Part shown: positions 1 through 10,796 of the stretch, one piece after another
Layout: each line of letters opens with the position of its first letter
How positions within the stretch are numbered: position 1 is the stretch's first letter
Source: Panorpa germanica
Taxonomy: Eukaryota > Arthropoda > Insecta > Mecoptera > Panorpidae
Reading direction: 5' to 3'
DNA: 64,000 nucleotides
Assembly (NCBI GenBank): GCA_963678705.1
Contig: OY783214.1
Span: forward strand, 11,718,001-11,782,000
Made by a program: the position numbers and the translations under genes
Notes under the pieces: model-generated
The model's database searches: none
What the model was told of the DNA's origin: nothing
Seen by the model: only the letters and a program-made list of their open reading frames with translations

Positions 1-150
1 TAAAATGTCTATTTTATCGGCTACAAATGGCGAAACCACTCCACTTGTCGGAATACAAATGAAGATAAAGTTGATGCGAATTATTTGAAGTGCAGTAGTG
101 ATAGAAACGTCACAAAACAGGACACTTCACCAAATTGTTGACTGGGACAT
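1..150 (+). repeat. Dispersed repeat R1, copy cut by window edge
   Basis: aatgtctattttatcgg through ccaaattgtt.actggga matches 44013-44158 at roughly 90% by eye, same orientation. Confidence 0.65.
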
Positions 151-2403
151 AACATATTTATTAGAAGTAAACTATTAGAAATTTCTTGAAAGGTTATGAA
201 CTCTAGTATGGAAATAAACAATGATTGTTCACTCAGAAGTCAATGGATTTAAATTAGGCTCTTATAACATGAACTATGGGTAAATTATTCAGCATTTAAG
301 CTTACTCTATATAATATTACTTTAGATTAACATTTCAAAAAAGAAACACAAACAGTATATTTAACTTTTAAAGAAGACAAAGTATATTTCAGATCTAACA
401 TTGAAGTTTGAGGTAAAACCTTTGCATAAATAATGAACAAAGTATGTATCCTAATCACCTAATTGTAATGCATGAACTCAGGATCCATCTAAATTCAATG
501 GACTTCAAAGTCCCCACAAAATAAAAAGGGGAATACTGCACGTAGCTTGTTAAGAAATTTCGTCTCAAGGATTTGTGGCCACTTAGTGGTAAAGATATGT
601 AGGCAGGCTGTTTTAAAAGACATGAATAAAAGAAGAAGATTTATCTTTCAAGAATTAGGAGCATGTTTCAACCTAAATTCATCTGAATTACTTAAATCTA
701 AAAAAACGACAATGTTATATTACAGTTTTAACATTTTGAATAATGCATAAGTTATCATAGTTAAGCACAAAGGGATGAGGCTTTTTATGAATGTTTTAAA
801 CAAGTATACCAATGCAGTAGCGCACGCTGGAATTTTCTTAAGGGTCGTATAACTTCTAGACAAATCAAAACTCTTGTAAATTGGTATCATTTGCAAACGG
901 TGATCTTTTGGCAAAGTTTGTAACCAACTAAACCAAAAATATGAATATTACCTTAAATATATGTAACAATTTACGTAACGAAACGTTTTATTTTATGTAC
1001 GATTTTATAAACAAAAAATACAACTGTGATACCATTAGTATGAAAAAAGGTCATTTAACATGATGCTTTATTAAATTATATTTTATATTTAAAATCTAAT
1101 TTATTTTGCAACACATGTAGTACATTACAATATTCGCTGTCACTTTTCTATCTCAAGACTCTCGATTTGCTCTCTTGCCGTAGTGTATGCATGCCCGTGC
1201 AACCCGCACAGGTGCAATGTTGAAATGAGCTAATTAAATATAACTAAAGGCGATATTTTTTAAATTAAAATAGTTCCTTACATTAAAAATAAAATATACT
1301 TATCTTAAATATCTCCAAATCTAATTACAACTCCTAAGTTCAATGGCTCCACCTTAATGTTTACTTTATGTTTACGAGTATATCTCATAGAGCAAATGAA
1401 AACTTATTGCCTAAATTAACATTTAATAATAAACGTGTGCCTATATCAAATAAAACATACTGTAATACATATTCAAACCAAAGCAAATTTAATCCAATTA
1501 ACAAGTCTTAACTTGTTGAAACTGGCTTTAACATACCAATACAAAAGTCAAACAATGTTATTATTTTTAAAAACACGCAGCCACGGAAGTGTCAACGTTT
1601 TATAAATTCATGCAGCTGCATTTTCTAATTCGGTAATGACCGTAACCCTTCGAGTTTATTGACACGAACAGATTGCATCATCTTTAATTAGTCAGTGTTA
1701 AAATATCTTAGGGCGAGGTACTGCTAAAATATTTTGCAAATAATTCTTCATTTTAAACGAAAAAAATATATTAATTATTATTAGTTATTAGTTTTAGATT
1801 GTTATAATAACCTTGACAATCAGTTTGTGATAAGTTTTCGTGTATATATTACGCAATTAGATTTGATTTTCTGTATGAAATTATAACCTAACTTTTATGC
1901 AACAAGTTATACGTGTGCTGTTTGATTGGTTGCTGTTTTGTAGGTGTTACTATGACAACGAAGTTCTGTCAGTGGAAGAAGAGTTTATTGTGCCTTGTAA
2001 ATATTTATCAATTTTAAATTATATATATTTCTAATACGTGCAATTAGTTACTCGTTTGTTAATTAAAATTATATTGTTCAAAGCTTGACTTTTTTAATAG
2101 TGAAAGTGTTAATATAAGTGACAGTGATTTGACATTTTTCTAACCTCACATATTCATACATACTGTGTTTAATAAAGTGTTCAAGAACTATGTGGACATT
2201 AATTACTTGTACATACAGATACAGTTTATAATGTAAGTCATTTGTTGTGTAAATAAATATTAAAACAAGATAGAACATGTATCTTATATAGAATGGTTCC
2301 AATGGTTCAACACCTGTTCAACCACTTCATTTAAAATCTATTCTGTCACACTCATTGCAGTGTTTGGAAATTAAATATAGTAAAGTAGACGCGTGTTTTG
2401 CAG
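151..2403. other. No gene seen
   Basis: AT-rich. One GC-richer spot (1180-1215, gcatgcccgtgcaacccgcacagg) looks like a transposon scrap. A CCAAT-type gattgg lies near 1923. Confidence 0.5.
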
Positions 2404-2452
2404 AACTCCTAGTGCTGTGGATTTCAAGGTCACTGCGTTTCCTGTCAGAATG
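2404..2452 (+). other. Exon-like segment ending ATG|gtgagt
   Basis: gtgttttgcag acceptor, 49 bases, then cagaATG|gtgagt, a near-ideal donor directly after an ATG. Many insect genes have a 5' exon that ends at the start codon. No downstream coding exon was found on the plus strand, so this may be chance or a non-coding transcript exon. Confidence 0.35.
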
Positions 2453-4084
2453 GTGAGTTCACTTGTTTATTATATCTGGAATGTTGTTTTTATTTTAACA
2501 TCTGTCTATGCAAGAGGCCCTTGTATAAAATGTAACATGATATTTTGCTGGTATTTTTTTGTAGTTGTGTTTGACTTTGAAAATAATTATGTATTTCAAA
2601 CGTAAATATGTAGGTAGTGTGATTTACACATACATACAAATATTATTTACAAAATAATAGATTCTTTTGTGGACAGCTGATGGTTAAAACTAAATAGTTA
2701 CTTGCGTTGTACTTTTATATTAGTTAAAGTACATTTCTTTGCCTGAAACCATATTCCATGTGGTGCGTGAAACTTTTTAAAGAGTTTTTAAAGAGCAGTG
2801 TGTGAAATAATATGAAGTAATGAATACAATATAGATATACCATGGTTCCATGGTACCATGAAAGACTTTTATACGACAAGAGTATTTGCCAGTTTTATTG
2901 AAATACTATATTCTATTTATTTAACTGTCAAGAAACACAAAGAAGCTTTTATTCTCAACAATGGCAATGAAATAAGGGATTATCCAAAACATTATCCATG
3001 CTTAAGGAACGTGTGTTAGATATAACAGTTAACGTAGATTGTAGAAACCATAGCGCACGTACTAAAACGTACCAAGATGTAGATTAAGCCATGCCATCTA
3101 TTATTCAGATGATAAAACAAAATGCGAGTAATGTCGCGGCATTAATAGTCATCATGTACTGTTGAACAATACAGTGGATTTTATCGAGCTGCGTACACAC
3201 GTAAGGAACGGAGAATTTTCATTAAAAGCCGGTACAATTGGAACTTTAAAATGGTCTAGATTTAGATTAAAGCGTAGGACCCAAAAATTTAATTTCGTTA
3301 TTTCTTCATGATAGTAATTTTTATTAATGTTAAAATGGAGAGTGAAAAGAGTCATTGGGAAAAATAAAATTAGTAATAACTATAATTTATAGTACACTAG
3401 TTATAATTATCAAAAAGTGTAATTAGTGATTTCTAGGGACGAATCTGCCTGGATAGGCATCGGATCAGAATTGTAGTTGATCTTAATTCTTCAGATCAAA
3501 AATAGTTTTTTGAATAAGCATCTAATGTTATTTGTCTTCAAAAATAAGATCCATATTCAAATTTTCATTATACTACTTTATTATTTCTAGACTATCAACT
3601 AGTATGTCCAGATCATTACTGAGACAACTTCGAAAAATCGAATTTTGACTTGTGTATGCAATTATATGTAAAATTGTATTCTCTATCTGATTGAATACAC
3701 GGATAACTCATAAATACCATTTAACACAATTAAAATGTACATAAGCTCATTAAATATCGCTGGAACGCATATAACTCGATTATTTTTTTTAGTAGTTATC
3801 TTAAAATTAAATATTCGTAGTTGTCTCACTAATGAACTGGACGATCGATATGAAATTAGCAGCTCAAATAAAGCTAATTTATTAATAATACATATAGAAG
3901 CGCTATCAAATAAGAGCTATAGAAATTGCAAGTTAGAACGAGAGTTTTTGTCAACAATTAGTGGGATTCTTTTTCGCAATAATTGTGTGTTTTGTAGATT
4001 TGTTTACTATGTGGTTTCTAATATTTCTTTGTTTTTGATTTGTTTATTATTTGTTGAATTCATTCTTTGCCAATCATAGAACAA
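2453..4084. other. No gene seen
   Basis: AT-rich; a nearly palindromic taccatgg-tt-ccatggta at 2838-2855. Open frames up to 114 codons have no recognisable content. Confidence 0.5.
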
Positions 4085-4165
4085 ATTTCGAATCGAATTG
4101 AATCTGCTCAAGCATAGATAAGTGTAAGAGTTTACGACCTAACTACCTCGGCTATTCAAAGGACG
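4085..4165 (-). mobile_element. SINE head, tRNA-like (family 2, copy B)
   Basis: A box TAGCCGAGGTAG (4143-4154) and a decayed B box around 4091-4104. Shares gcata...agtgta...ttac.ac.taacta.ctcggcta with copy A, roughly three quarters identical by eye. Confidence 0.5.
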
Positions 4166-4867
4166 AAATTGTTGTAATTCTAACAAACTGTTTACAAATT
4201 TAGTTTTCTTGGAAAAACTTGATAAACGTGTTACTTCACTGCTATCTCTCCGTGCTATGTTGTAATACTTTGTATCTAGATACATTAAGACACAGTCTAC
4301 TTAAGATGAAACGACACGTAAGAAGTAATAGGAGCATTATTCCGCATATACAAGTACATCTGGTACTTGAGTAATTGTACCATATGCAAGTGTAATTTAT
4401 CATTGAAACTAAATGTTGGTGTAAGATGAAGATATAAGTTGAACGGGAAATTTCAAAACGTGGATTATTTACCATCATAAATTGAGTCGTGTTAGAGGAT
4501 CGTCCAGTGCTCAGAGCGAGGATGATATGATTATCTCGCTTTCATAAAGTACAAGCACTTCTCCGTAGACATTTAATCCACTTAGACTCTAAAGTAATCT
4601 TCCTGTTGAAGAAGATATCTTCGTGTATAAGAATTCAAGTAAGTTGTGTTAGCTCAACGAATCAATATACAAAATATTATGTATATATTTTATCAAGATA
4701 AAATATAAGGTTTTAGTGGTGATGTAAAGGTACTTAAATCTTTGTTTATAGTTTTGACTTTCTTTAAAATTGTTTGAAAAGTTTGTAAAAAAGATATAAA
4801 GATTTATAGTTGATATTTCATAAAACAATATACGAAAGAGGTGGAAGAGGGGAGGGGGGCTAGCTTC

Positions 4868-5166
4868 GCACGCGTGTCGCACTATGCAAGCGTATTTAAG
4901 CGACTGCGAATTCGGACGTAAATCGGCTACTAGTCTCAAAGCAAACCGATTTCTGTGGCGATTATTAAGTAAGTAAGAGATTCTTGCATTTTATTTCATA
5001 TCCCTTCTAGAGTAAAATTCGCTGATTTGATTGTATACGTATACGTAAAACGTATACGTATGCAAGGCTTCATTACATTTACAGGGTTCGGATATAGGTA
5101 AAGCTTAGTAGCGCGTATACGTTCGGCCAAAATTCGCTTAAATACACTTATAGTGTGCGTCAGGCC
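4868..5166. mobile_element. MITE with long imperfect inverted repeats and central hairpin
   Basis: The left arm (4868-4935) and reversed right arm (5100-5166) share cgca.actat..aag.gtatttaagcga and then cgta...cgctacta. Near the centre, 5035-5046 and 5050-5061 form a perfect 12-bp hairpin atacgtatacgt around AAA. Superfamily not recognised. Confidence 0.5.
5035..5061. repeat. Perfect 12-bp hairpin, 3-nt loop
   Basis: atacgtatacgt / acgtatacgtat separated by aaa; alternating purine-pyrimidine sequence. Sits inside the MITE at 4868-5166. Confidence 0.8.
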
Positions 5167-5212
5167 TTAATTACTATATACGACAGCTTCACATTTCTCA
5201 GCAGTATGATTA

Positions 5213-5237
5213 GTATATATATATATATATATATATA
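5213..5237. repeat. (TA)n microsatellite, short
   Basis: About 12 TA units. Confidence 0.9.
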
Positions 5238-5239
5238 AA

Positions 5240-6430
5240 TATATAGGTGTTAGCATTTAGAATCGTCGTTATTTACTAGGTTATATGAGTATAACAACAA
5301 CTTTTTTTATCGTTATGAAAACTTAATTTATTACAATAAGATATTTGCTCTCTTTTTTGCACACTTTTTTCACACTTTTCTCACGTGTTGTTGAAATTAA
5401 GAATTATATATTTTTTCTCAGTTTACTTGTATAAGAGTCAGGGGGCGCTTGCGCATTGCCTTTTACATTATTAGTATTTCATTACCGATGTTGAACAAAT
5501 GTAATATTGAAAGCTACGATACAGAGGTACAATGTCACAAGCCTATCAAGAGTAGAGCATTTTTTTAGTATAATATTTGTAATCTAAATATTTCAAGTTA
5601 CTCTTCAACTTTATCCAATCTCCTTCAATATTAATATTCGATATTTCAAAATCTGTATTCAACGCTGTGTACGCTAAATATCAAGTTTAAAAATAAAATT
5701 TACTTCGTTAAAAAACATCTCTCATACTTCTTAAAGAAAAATAACATGAATCAGCATACCATACAATAAACGAGACGTTTTGACATTGTTATTTCTGATT
5801 CGTCGAAAAAATATGAGATAACGATGATTAGGGTTCGAAATTATCCACGAACTCGACAAACACTACTGAATAAAGTGAAAAAACACGAGGGAAAATATTA
5901 TGGAAAAGTTAATAATAGAAGAAAAAGAAAAGAGGAAATATTAAGTCGAAGAAGATTTTATTGTGAGAGAAACGAAACGTTTACTGCATAGAAAAACAGA
6001 GCGCCTATTATTAACAGTTGGAATTGGAGGATTTTCAGAGCTCTAAGCGTTACAGCATCTTTTAGAGAATAACAAAAAACAAGCATTTTCTTTGTGCTGT
6101 CTTTTAATCTGTATTAAATAGAAGAATTAAACGAAGTATATAATGTAATAAAATTTATTAGATCAACGCTATAGTATATAAGATTGTTTCATCAGATATT
6201 ATGAGAAGAGAAGATTAGGTAGATAAGAAGGGTATCAACATTCGGAAACCGTGCACGCGCACAATTTTATCAGTAAATGTTCTGAGTTAGATTTGTGGAT
6301 TTAACAGTGATACAGCACAACTTCATTTATTCAATAATAACATTGGTATGGTGTATGCATCGACCAATGATTTCATCTTTTATTTGTTATTTCTTCCACC
6401 AATGACCTCCTAATATGTATTTTAATGGTA
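5240..6430. other. No gene seen
   Basis: AT-rich spacer between the MITE and the microsatellite; nothing recognisable. Confidence 0.5.
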
Positions 6431-6432
6431 TA

Positions 6433-6527
<95 letters not shown>

Positions 6528-6530
6528 TAT
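6433..6530. repeat. (CA)n(TA)n microsatellite
   Basis: (AC)n followed by about 75 bp of (TA)n just upstream of the gag-only element. Confidence 0.95.
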
Positions 6531-6566
6531 ACTAATATAAAATTACTTTAGAGAAAAACGCCAGAT

Positions 6567-6579
6567 TAATTAATTATGG
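6567..6579. repeat. Left target-site duplication (13 bp)
   Basis: taattaattatgg, identical to 8338-8350, immediately before the first base of the gag-only element. Confidence 0.8.
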
Positions 6580-8337
6580 GGTGATAGACGTGTTTTGTTT
6601 GATTCCTTAAAATAATTTAATTGAACTAATATTATTAAATATATATATATATAAATTAATTAAAAAGTAAATATAAATTTAAAGTAAAATTGCATTATCT
6701 AAAATATTATTATTTTAATAATCAAATTTTCTGAATTTAAAAAATGAATTTGAATTCTGAGGGGAAAGTGGGAGTTGACCCGAATATAAATTTATACAAT
6801 GAAGATAATTTAACTTTATCTTCTTATAAAATTATGATTCAGAAAGAAGATATTCTAAATGAAAAATATGGGATCAGTACATTAAAAACAGCAAAAATGC
6901 TATATAATTCAGAATATGGAAAAGATATTACAGAAATAAAGAAAATAGGGAAAAATAGAATAATGGCGGTATGTAAAAATCCTAAATCAGCTAATATGTT
7001 AGTGAAATTAAATAACAAGAAAACATCAGGAGTTGATATGTTTATACCAATGTTTTGGATTACAAGAATTGGAATTATCAAAAATGTAGATATTGAATTT
7101 TCGGAGGAAGAATTAAAAGAAAACATATATAGTGACCCGTATAAAATCCACTCCATAAGGAGATTAAAAAGGAGAGTGAAAGTTGAAGATGAAATTAAAT
7201 ATGAGGACTCTAGAAATATTATCATTTTCTTTGAAGGTCAAAATTTACCTCAATATATTTATATTTGGAATGCTAAATTACCCTGTGAACCATTTATTAA
7301 AAATACGAGACAATGTTATAAATGTTTAAGATATAACCATACGGCCAATCAATGTAAAGGAAAGAGTAGATGTAGCAAATGTGGTTCAAATGAACATACG
7401 CTAAATTTATGTAAAAATGAAATTATAAAATGTGTAAATTGTGATGAAGAACATGATGCGACTGATAAAAACTGCAAAGAAAGAAAAAGGCAACAAGAAA
7501 TAAAAATTTTAATGGGAAACAGAAATCTTAGTTATCAAGAAGCCGCTATTGAAATACCTCAAATTTGGAAAGACAAAAATTCGTATGCTGTAACTACAAA
7601 AAATAGATTTGATATATTATCTAATTATGAAAAGGACTTTCCTCAAAATTTAATAAGTTGTGAAAATAGTATACCATCATATAAGCCAGCACCCATTAGA
7701 AAAAGAACATATTTAGATAGAAACTGTAAAAAGGAAAATATTAAAAAACAAAATAATATATATGATAATAAAATTGAAACTAAACAGAATGAGAAAGAAC
7801 AAAGTTTCATTAATTATATTACAAATTCTACACCTAGAACTTATAATACAAGGAACAATTACAGAAAAAATGAACAAGATAATGACGAGGAACAAACAGA
7901 AAATAATTCTCAGAGGTCCATAAAAGTACCAAAAATTCAATCCAACTCTGAATTATTAGTATCACAAAATTTTAGTGAAAATAAAAATGAAGAAAGAAAT
8001 AAATTCATGACGGATTCAAATAAATTTTCTATATTTGAAAATATAGAAAGAGGAAGAAAAAAATAGCGAAATTATAAAAATAATATAATATAAGAGCATA
8101 CATATTAGAGTAACATATAAAATTATAATTATTAAATAGCGTCTATTCGTAAATAAGGTTTCTAGAAATTGATATTATACAGTGGAACGGACGGAAATTA
8201 ATTAGTGAAATATTAAAATATTTATAAATTTGTAAAATTAAATTATAAGTTATAAAAGATGTATTTAAAAAAGATTGTTGGTGGCTATGACGAAAGAAAG
8301 TCAAGGCAAATAAGTGAATAAATATAAAAAAAAAAAA
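6580..8337 (+). mobile_element. Gag-only non-LTR retroelement (half-LINE-like), complete with target duplication
   Basis: A 1,758-bp unit starts GGTGATAGACG, has a 164-nt 5' leader, one intact 440-codon gag frame, a 259-nt 3' UTR and a 12-A tail at 8326-8337. It is bounded by identical 13-bp direct repeats taattaattatgg (6567-6579 and 8338-8350), the second directly abutting the poly(A). This is the signature of target-primed reverse transcription. No endonuclease or reverse transcriptase frame is present between the gag stop and the tail. It is therefore a non-autonomous ORF1-only element, in the manner of mammalian HAL1, or a retroposed copy of an ORF1-only transcript. Confidence 0.85.
6744..8066 (+). 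CDS. Gag-like nucleic-acid-binding protein of a jockey/I-type retroelement
   Basis: 440 residues, uninterrupted. The ATG at 6744 follows a run of A (aaaaaatga), the first good start after the element's 5' end. Residues about 45-185 match the layout of insect non-LTR gag proteins: a strand-rich RRM-like region, then a segment with SEEEL and a basic RRLKRR, then IIIFFEGQNLP. Three zinc knuckles follow: CX2CX4HX4C at 191-204, CX2CX4HX4C at 210-223 and CX2CX3HX6C at 230-244. Residues 260-440 are polar, Asn/Lys/Glu-rich and probably disordered. The expected role is RNA binding and RNP assembly for retrotransposition; the partner reverse transcriptase would have to act in trans. Domestication as a host gene cannot be excluded. 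The minus-strand frames over it are shadows. Confidence 0.9.
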   Translation: MNLNSEGKVGVDPNINLYNEDNLTLSSYKIMIQKEDILNEKYGISTLKTAKMLYNSEYGKDITEIKKIGKNRIMAVCKNPKSANMLVKLNNKKTSGVDMFIPMFWITRIGIIKNVDIEFSEEELKENIYSDPYKIHSIRRLKRRVKVEDEIKYEDSRNIIIFFEGQNLPQYIYIWNAKLPCEPFIKNTRQCYKCLRYNHTANQCKGKSRCSKCGSNEHTLNLCKNEIIKCVNCDEEHDATDKNCKERKRQQEIKILMGNRNLSYQEAAIEIPQIWKDKNSYAVTTKNRFDILSNYEKDFPQNLISCENSIPSYKPAPIRKRTYLDRNCKKENIKKQNNIYDNKIETKQNEKEQSFINYITNSTPRTYNTRNNYRKNEQDNDEEQTENNSQRSIKVPKIQSNSELLVSQNFSENKNEERNKFMTDSNKFSIFENIERGRKK

Positions 8338-8350
8338 TAATTAATTATGG
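8338..8350. repeat. Right target-site duplication (13 bp)
   Basis: taattaattatgg, directly after the poly(A) tail; perfect match to 6567-6579. Confidence 0.8.
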
Positions 8351-10559
8351 TATTTATTTTGGTAGTCTATAGCTTTTTCATCTATAAGTTTTTTTCAAAA
8401 TTTAGGAAAATAATAATACTTAAGTATATTAGTAATAATAAAAGCTGCGCTATTTATCTCTGTTTATAGTAAAGATATATTTTTTTAAATTGTTAGGTTT
8501 GTGTTGTTAGATCATTCTGACAAAGTTCAAAGTTTACTCAATAGTATTGTTCATCAGCATCCACATAATTGTAGATTTCAGAGAATTGAGTTCATAATAT
8601 GTTCATATTAACATGATGAAAGCTAATATTGCTGTTCAATTAGACCATACATATTTCAGAGAAATCTGTTCATAACATATTAATTTAATGATGAAGGCAG
8701 TCGATATTTGTTCAATCAGCTTATACAAATTTCAGAGAATTGTATTCAATTTAATTGAAACTTATTTTTAGAATTTTTTTTAATTATAATAACATTTTCT
8801 GTTAGAACGCTGTTTGCTGAAAAATAATTTTAAAATATAGAACGGAATTTTTATTGTTCGTTGTATAAATCTAAACTAAGGAGTAAAAGATGATAAAGCT
8901 AATATTATTAGAATATATAGGTTGGAAAACATTCTGAATATGAATGAACAAAAGCTTGATTTACCATGTAACACATTTTTTAGTGTTATATTCTTCTTCA
9001 CATGTTGAGAGAACGTACTAAAAACAGTATTATTCTCTAAAAGTTCTATTTTCATTTATAAACTTCTTTTATATATTTTATAACTTAACGCAAGCGTAAT
9101 CTTTGCGGTTAATTTCACACCTTATGTTATATAGTAATTTCAAATAGAAGATTGTGTTTAGGAGAAAGTTTTACACTTGTAAGCTTACCGAAAGCTAATT
9201 CCCAGTTTCATTTTCTATTACTGTTTAGTAATGCATTGTTCACACTTGCTAGCATATCACAAGCTAATTGCAAGGTTAATTTTCATTTTGGACAGAGCTA
9301 CTACACATATATTTACATTCGCAAATCTTTTCTAACCTTAAATTTTTCTACAGTGATTTTAAAACAGACTCGACCCACTATCTTGGGCTTTGTAGGCTTC
9401 TTACTATATTACGGTTTCTTTACTTTCTTTTGTAACAAACGTTTCATCCTTTTCCTGTTATAGTTTTCGCTTGACTTTGTGTTCGTTTCGGGTGAGATAT
9501 GAATTACACCCGTCAAGTGCTTTCTGTACACAAATAATTTTTAGAATTTTCATTTCATAAATTTATGTTAGGCAGTTGGATAACAAATGTTGATATTATA
9601 GAAATTGCTTGTTTAACGGATAGGTAGTTAGCATGAGCATCTTTGTTTATTTCTAAAATAGTAGTATAATTGGTTTTTTATTATACTGAATTTAATACCG
9701 ATTTTTCATTACATTATCAATTAGATAAAATTATTTTGTATTTAAAATAATTCGAGAATTTATTTAAAAATACTTTCTCTTGTTAATCCTTAATAATATT
9801 TTCGAATGGTTTCCTACAAAATTGAAATTAGGTTTTAGAGACTAATTCTTCAAATAACGACTTTGAGAAAGTATATTAGTTTCTAGACAAAATTGTACAA
9901 TTCCTCTTCCTGTTCTGACTTGGATTGTGCACCATAACTGAATTCACATAAAACTGCTGTCTGTTTTAATTCAGAGAAATCAGCAACCTTTGTCGGTAAT
10001 ACGTATTCATGAGGCAGTTTTATATGTTTATAAAAAGGTAGTTAAAAACAGGTCAATTCTTTAACATTTGAATCTGGGTATTTTCTTCAAGTTTTAGTCA
10101 TAAATACCATGAAAATAAGTTTTTCGTTCTAGTCTACAAAATAAGCACTTACCGCCATTTGATTATTATTAGAATACTTTGATATCTTGTAAACTTTTAA
10201 AAAATACATTTATTTATACTAATGTTGTCATTGGTGTGTACTAAAAGAGTTCAACAAATTACGCTCACGTGAAAGGTCAACTTATGAATGAAAGAATATA
10301 ATACATCTCAGATTATCTTTAAATTTAGAAGACACATAAAGCAAAATAATATTAGTTACTGAGACTTTTATTCATTCACTATAATAAGAGCGTTCAGTTG
10401 TCATACTTTTATACAATGTGTATTTCTTTCTATTCAAACATTTTTATTACCTATTTTGTTGTATACGCTGTTTTTCTTCCAAATTGGGTCAATAGAGGTT
10501 ATCTATTTCTTTTATTCATTTGTTCCACTCCCGATCAGACAAAATCGCGATAATCCAGA
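8351..10559. other. No gene seen
   Basis: Contains only the weak tandem repeat at 9160-9290; the 103-codon frame across it has no recognisable content. Confidence 0.5.
9160..9290 (+). repeat. Diverged tandem repeat, about 70-bp period
   Basis: cacttgtaagcttaccgaaagctaatt (9175-9201) and cacttgctagcatatcacaagctaatt (9243-9269) align; the second unit also resembles 45095-45120 (gacaagctaatttcaagattaa). Confidence 0.35.
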
Positions 10560-10796
10560 TATTCAAAGAATACTTAAAATAGCTTTGACTACCACATGCT
10601 TTGATGTATAAAAAGGGAGGAAACGCCAGTAGGGATTTGAACATCTTCCGTCGTCAAACAAAGATACTAGAGCTTTCTTTGAATCCATTCTGAGATTAGT
10701 TATACATAGTGTATATTCCATGTGAAATAAGTCTCTTAAAAAAGGACCAAGGTCCTAAGAAGCACGGCAAATTATAAATAAATAAAAAAAAAAAAT
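10560..10796 (+). mobile_element. Poly(A)-tailed retroposon-like segment
   Basis: A moderately GC-rich stretch ends gcacggcaaattataaataa followed by a run of 12 A (about 10785-10796). It contains the palindromic aggaccaaggtcct (10743-10756). A reverse-strand B-box-like sequence (gggatttgaac, 10632-10642) would read away from the tail, so SINE identity is doubtful. Confidence 0.3.

Noticed and set aside
3735-4079. 114-codon plus-strand open frame
   Set aside because: Leu/Ile/Ser/Asn composition of AT-rich noise and no splice or start context.
6839-7225. 128-codon minus-strand open frame
   Set aside because: Lies wholly within the gag gene on the other strand; Ile/Phe/Leu-rich shadow of AT-rich coding sequence.
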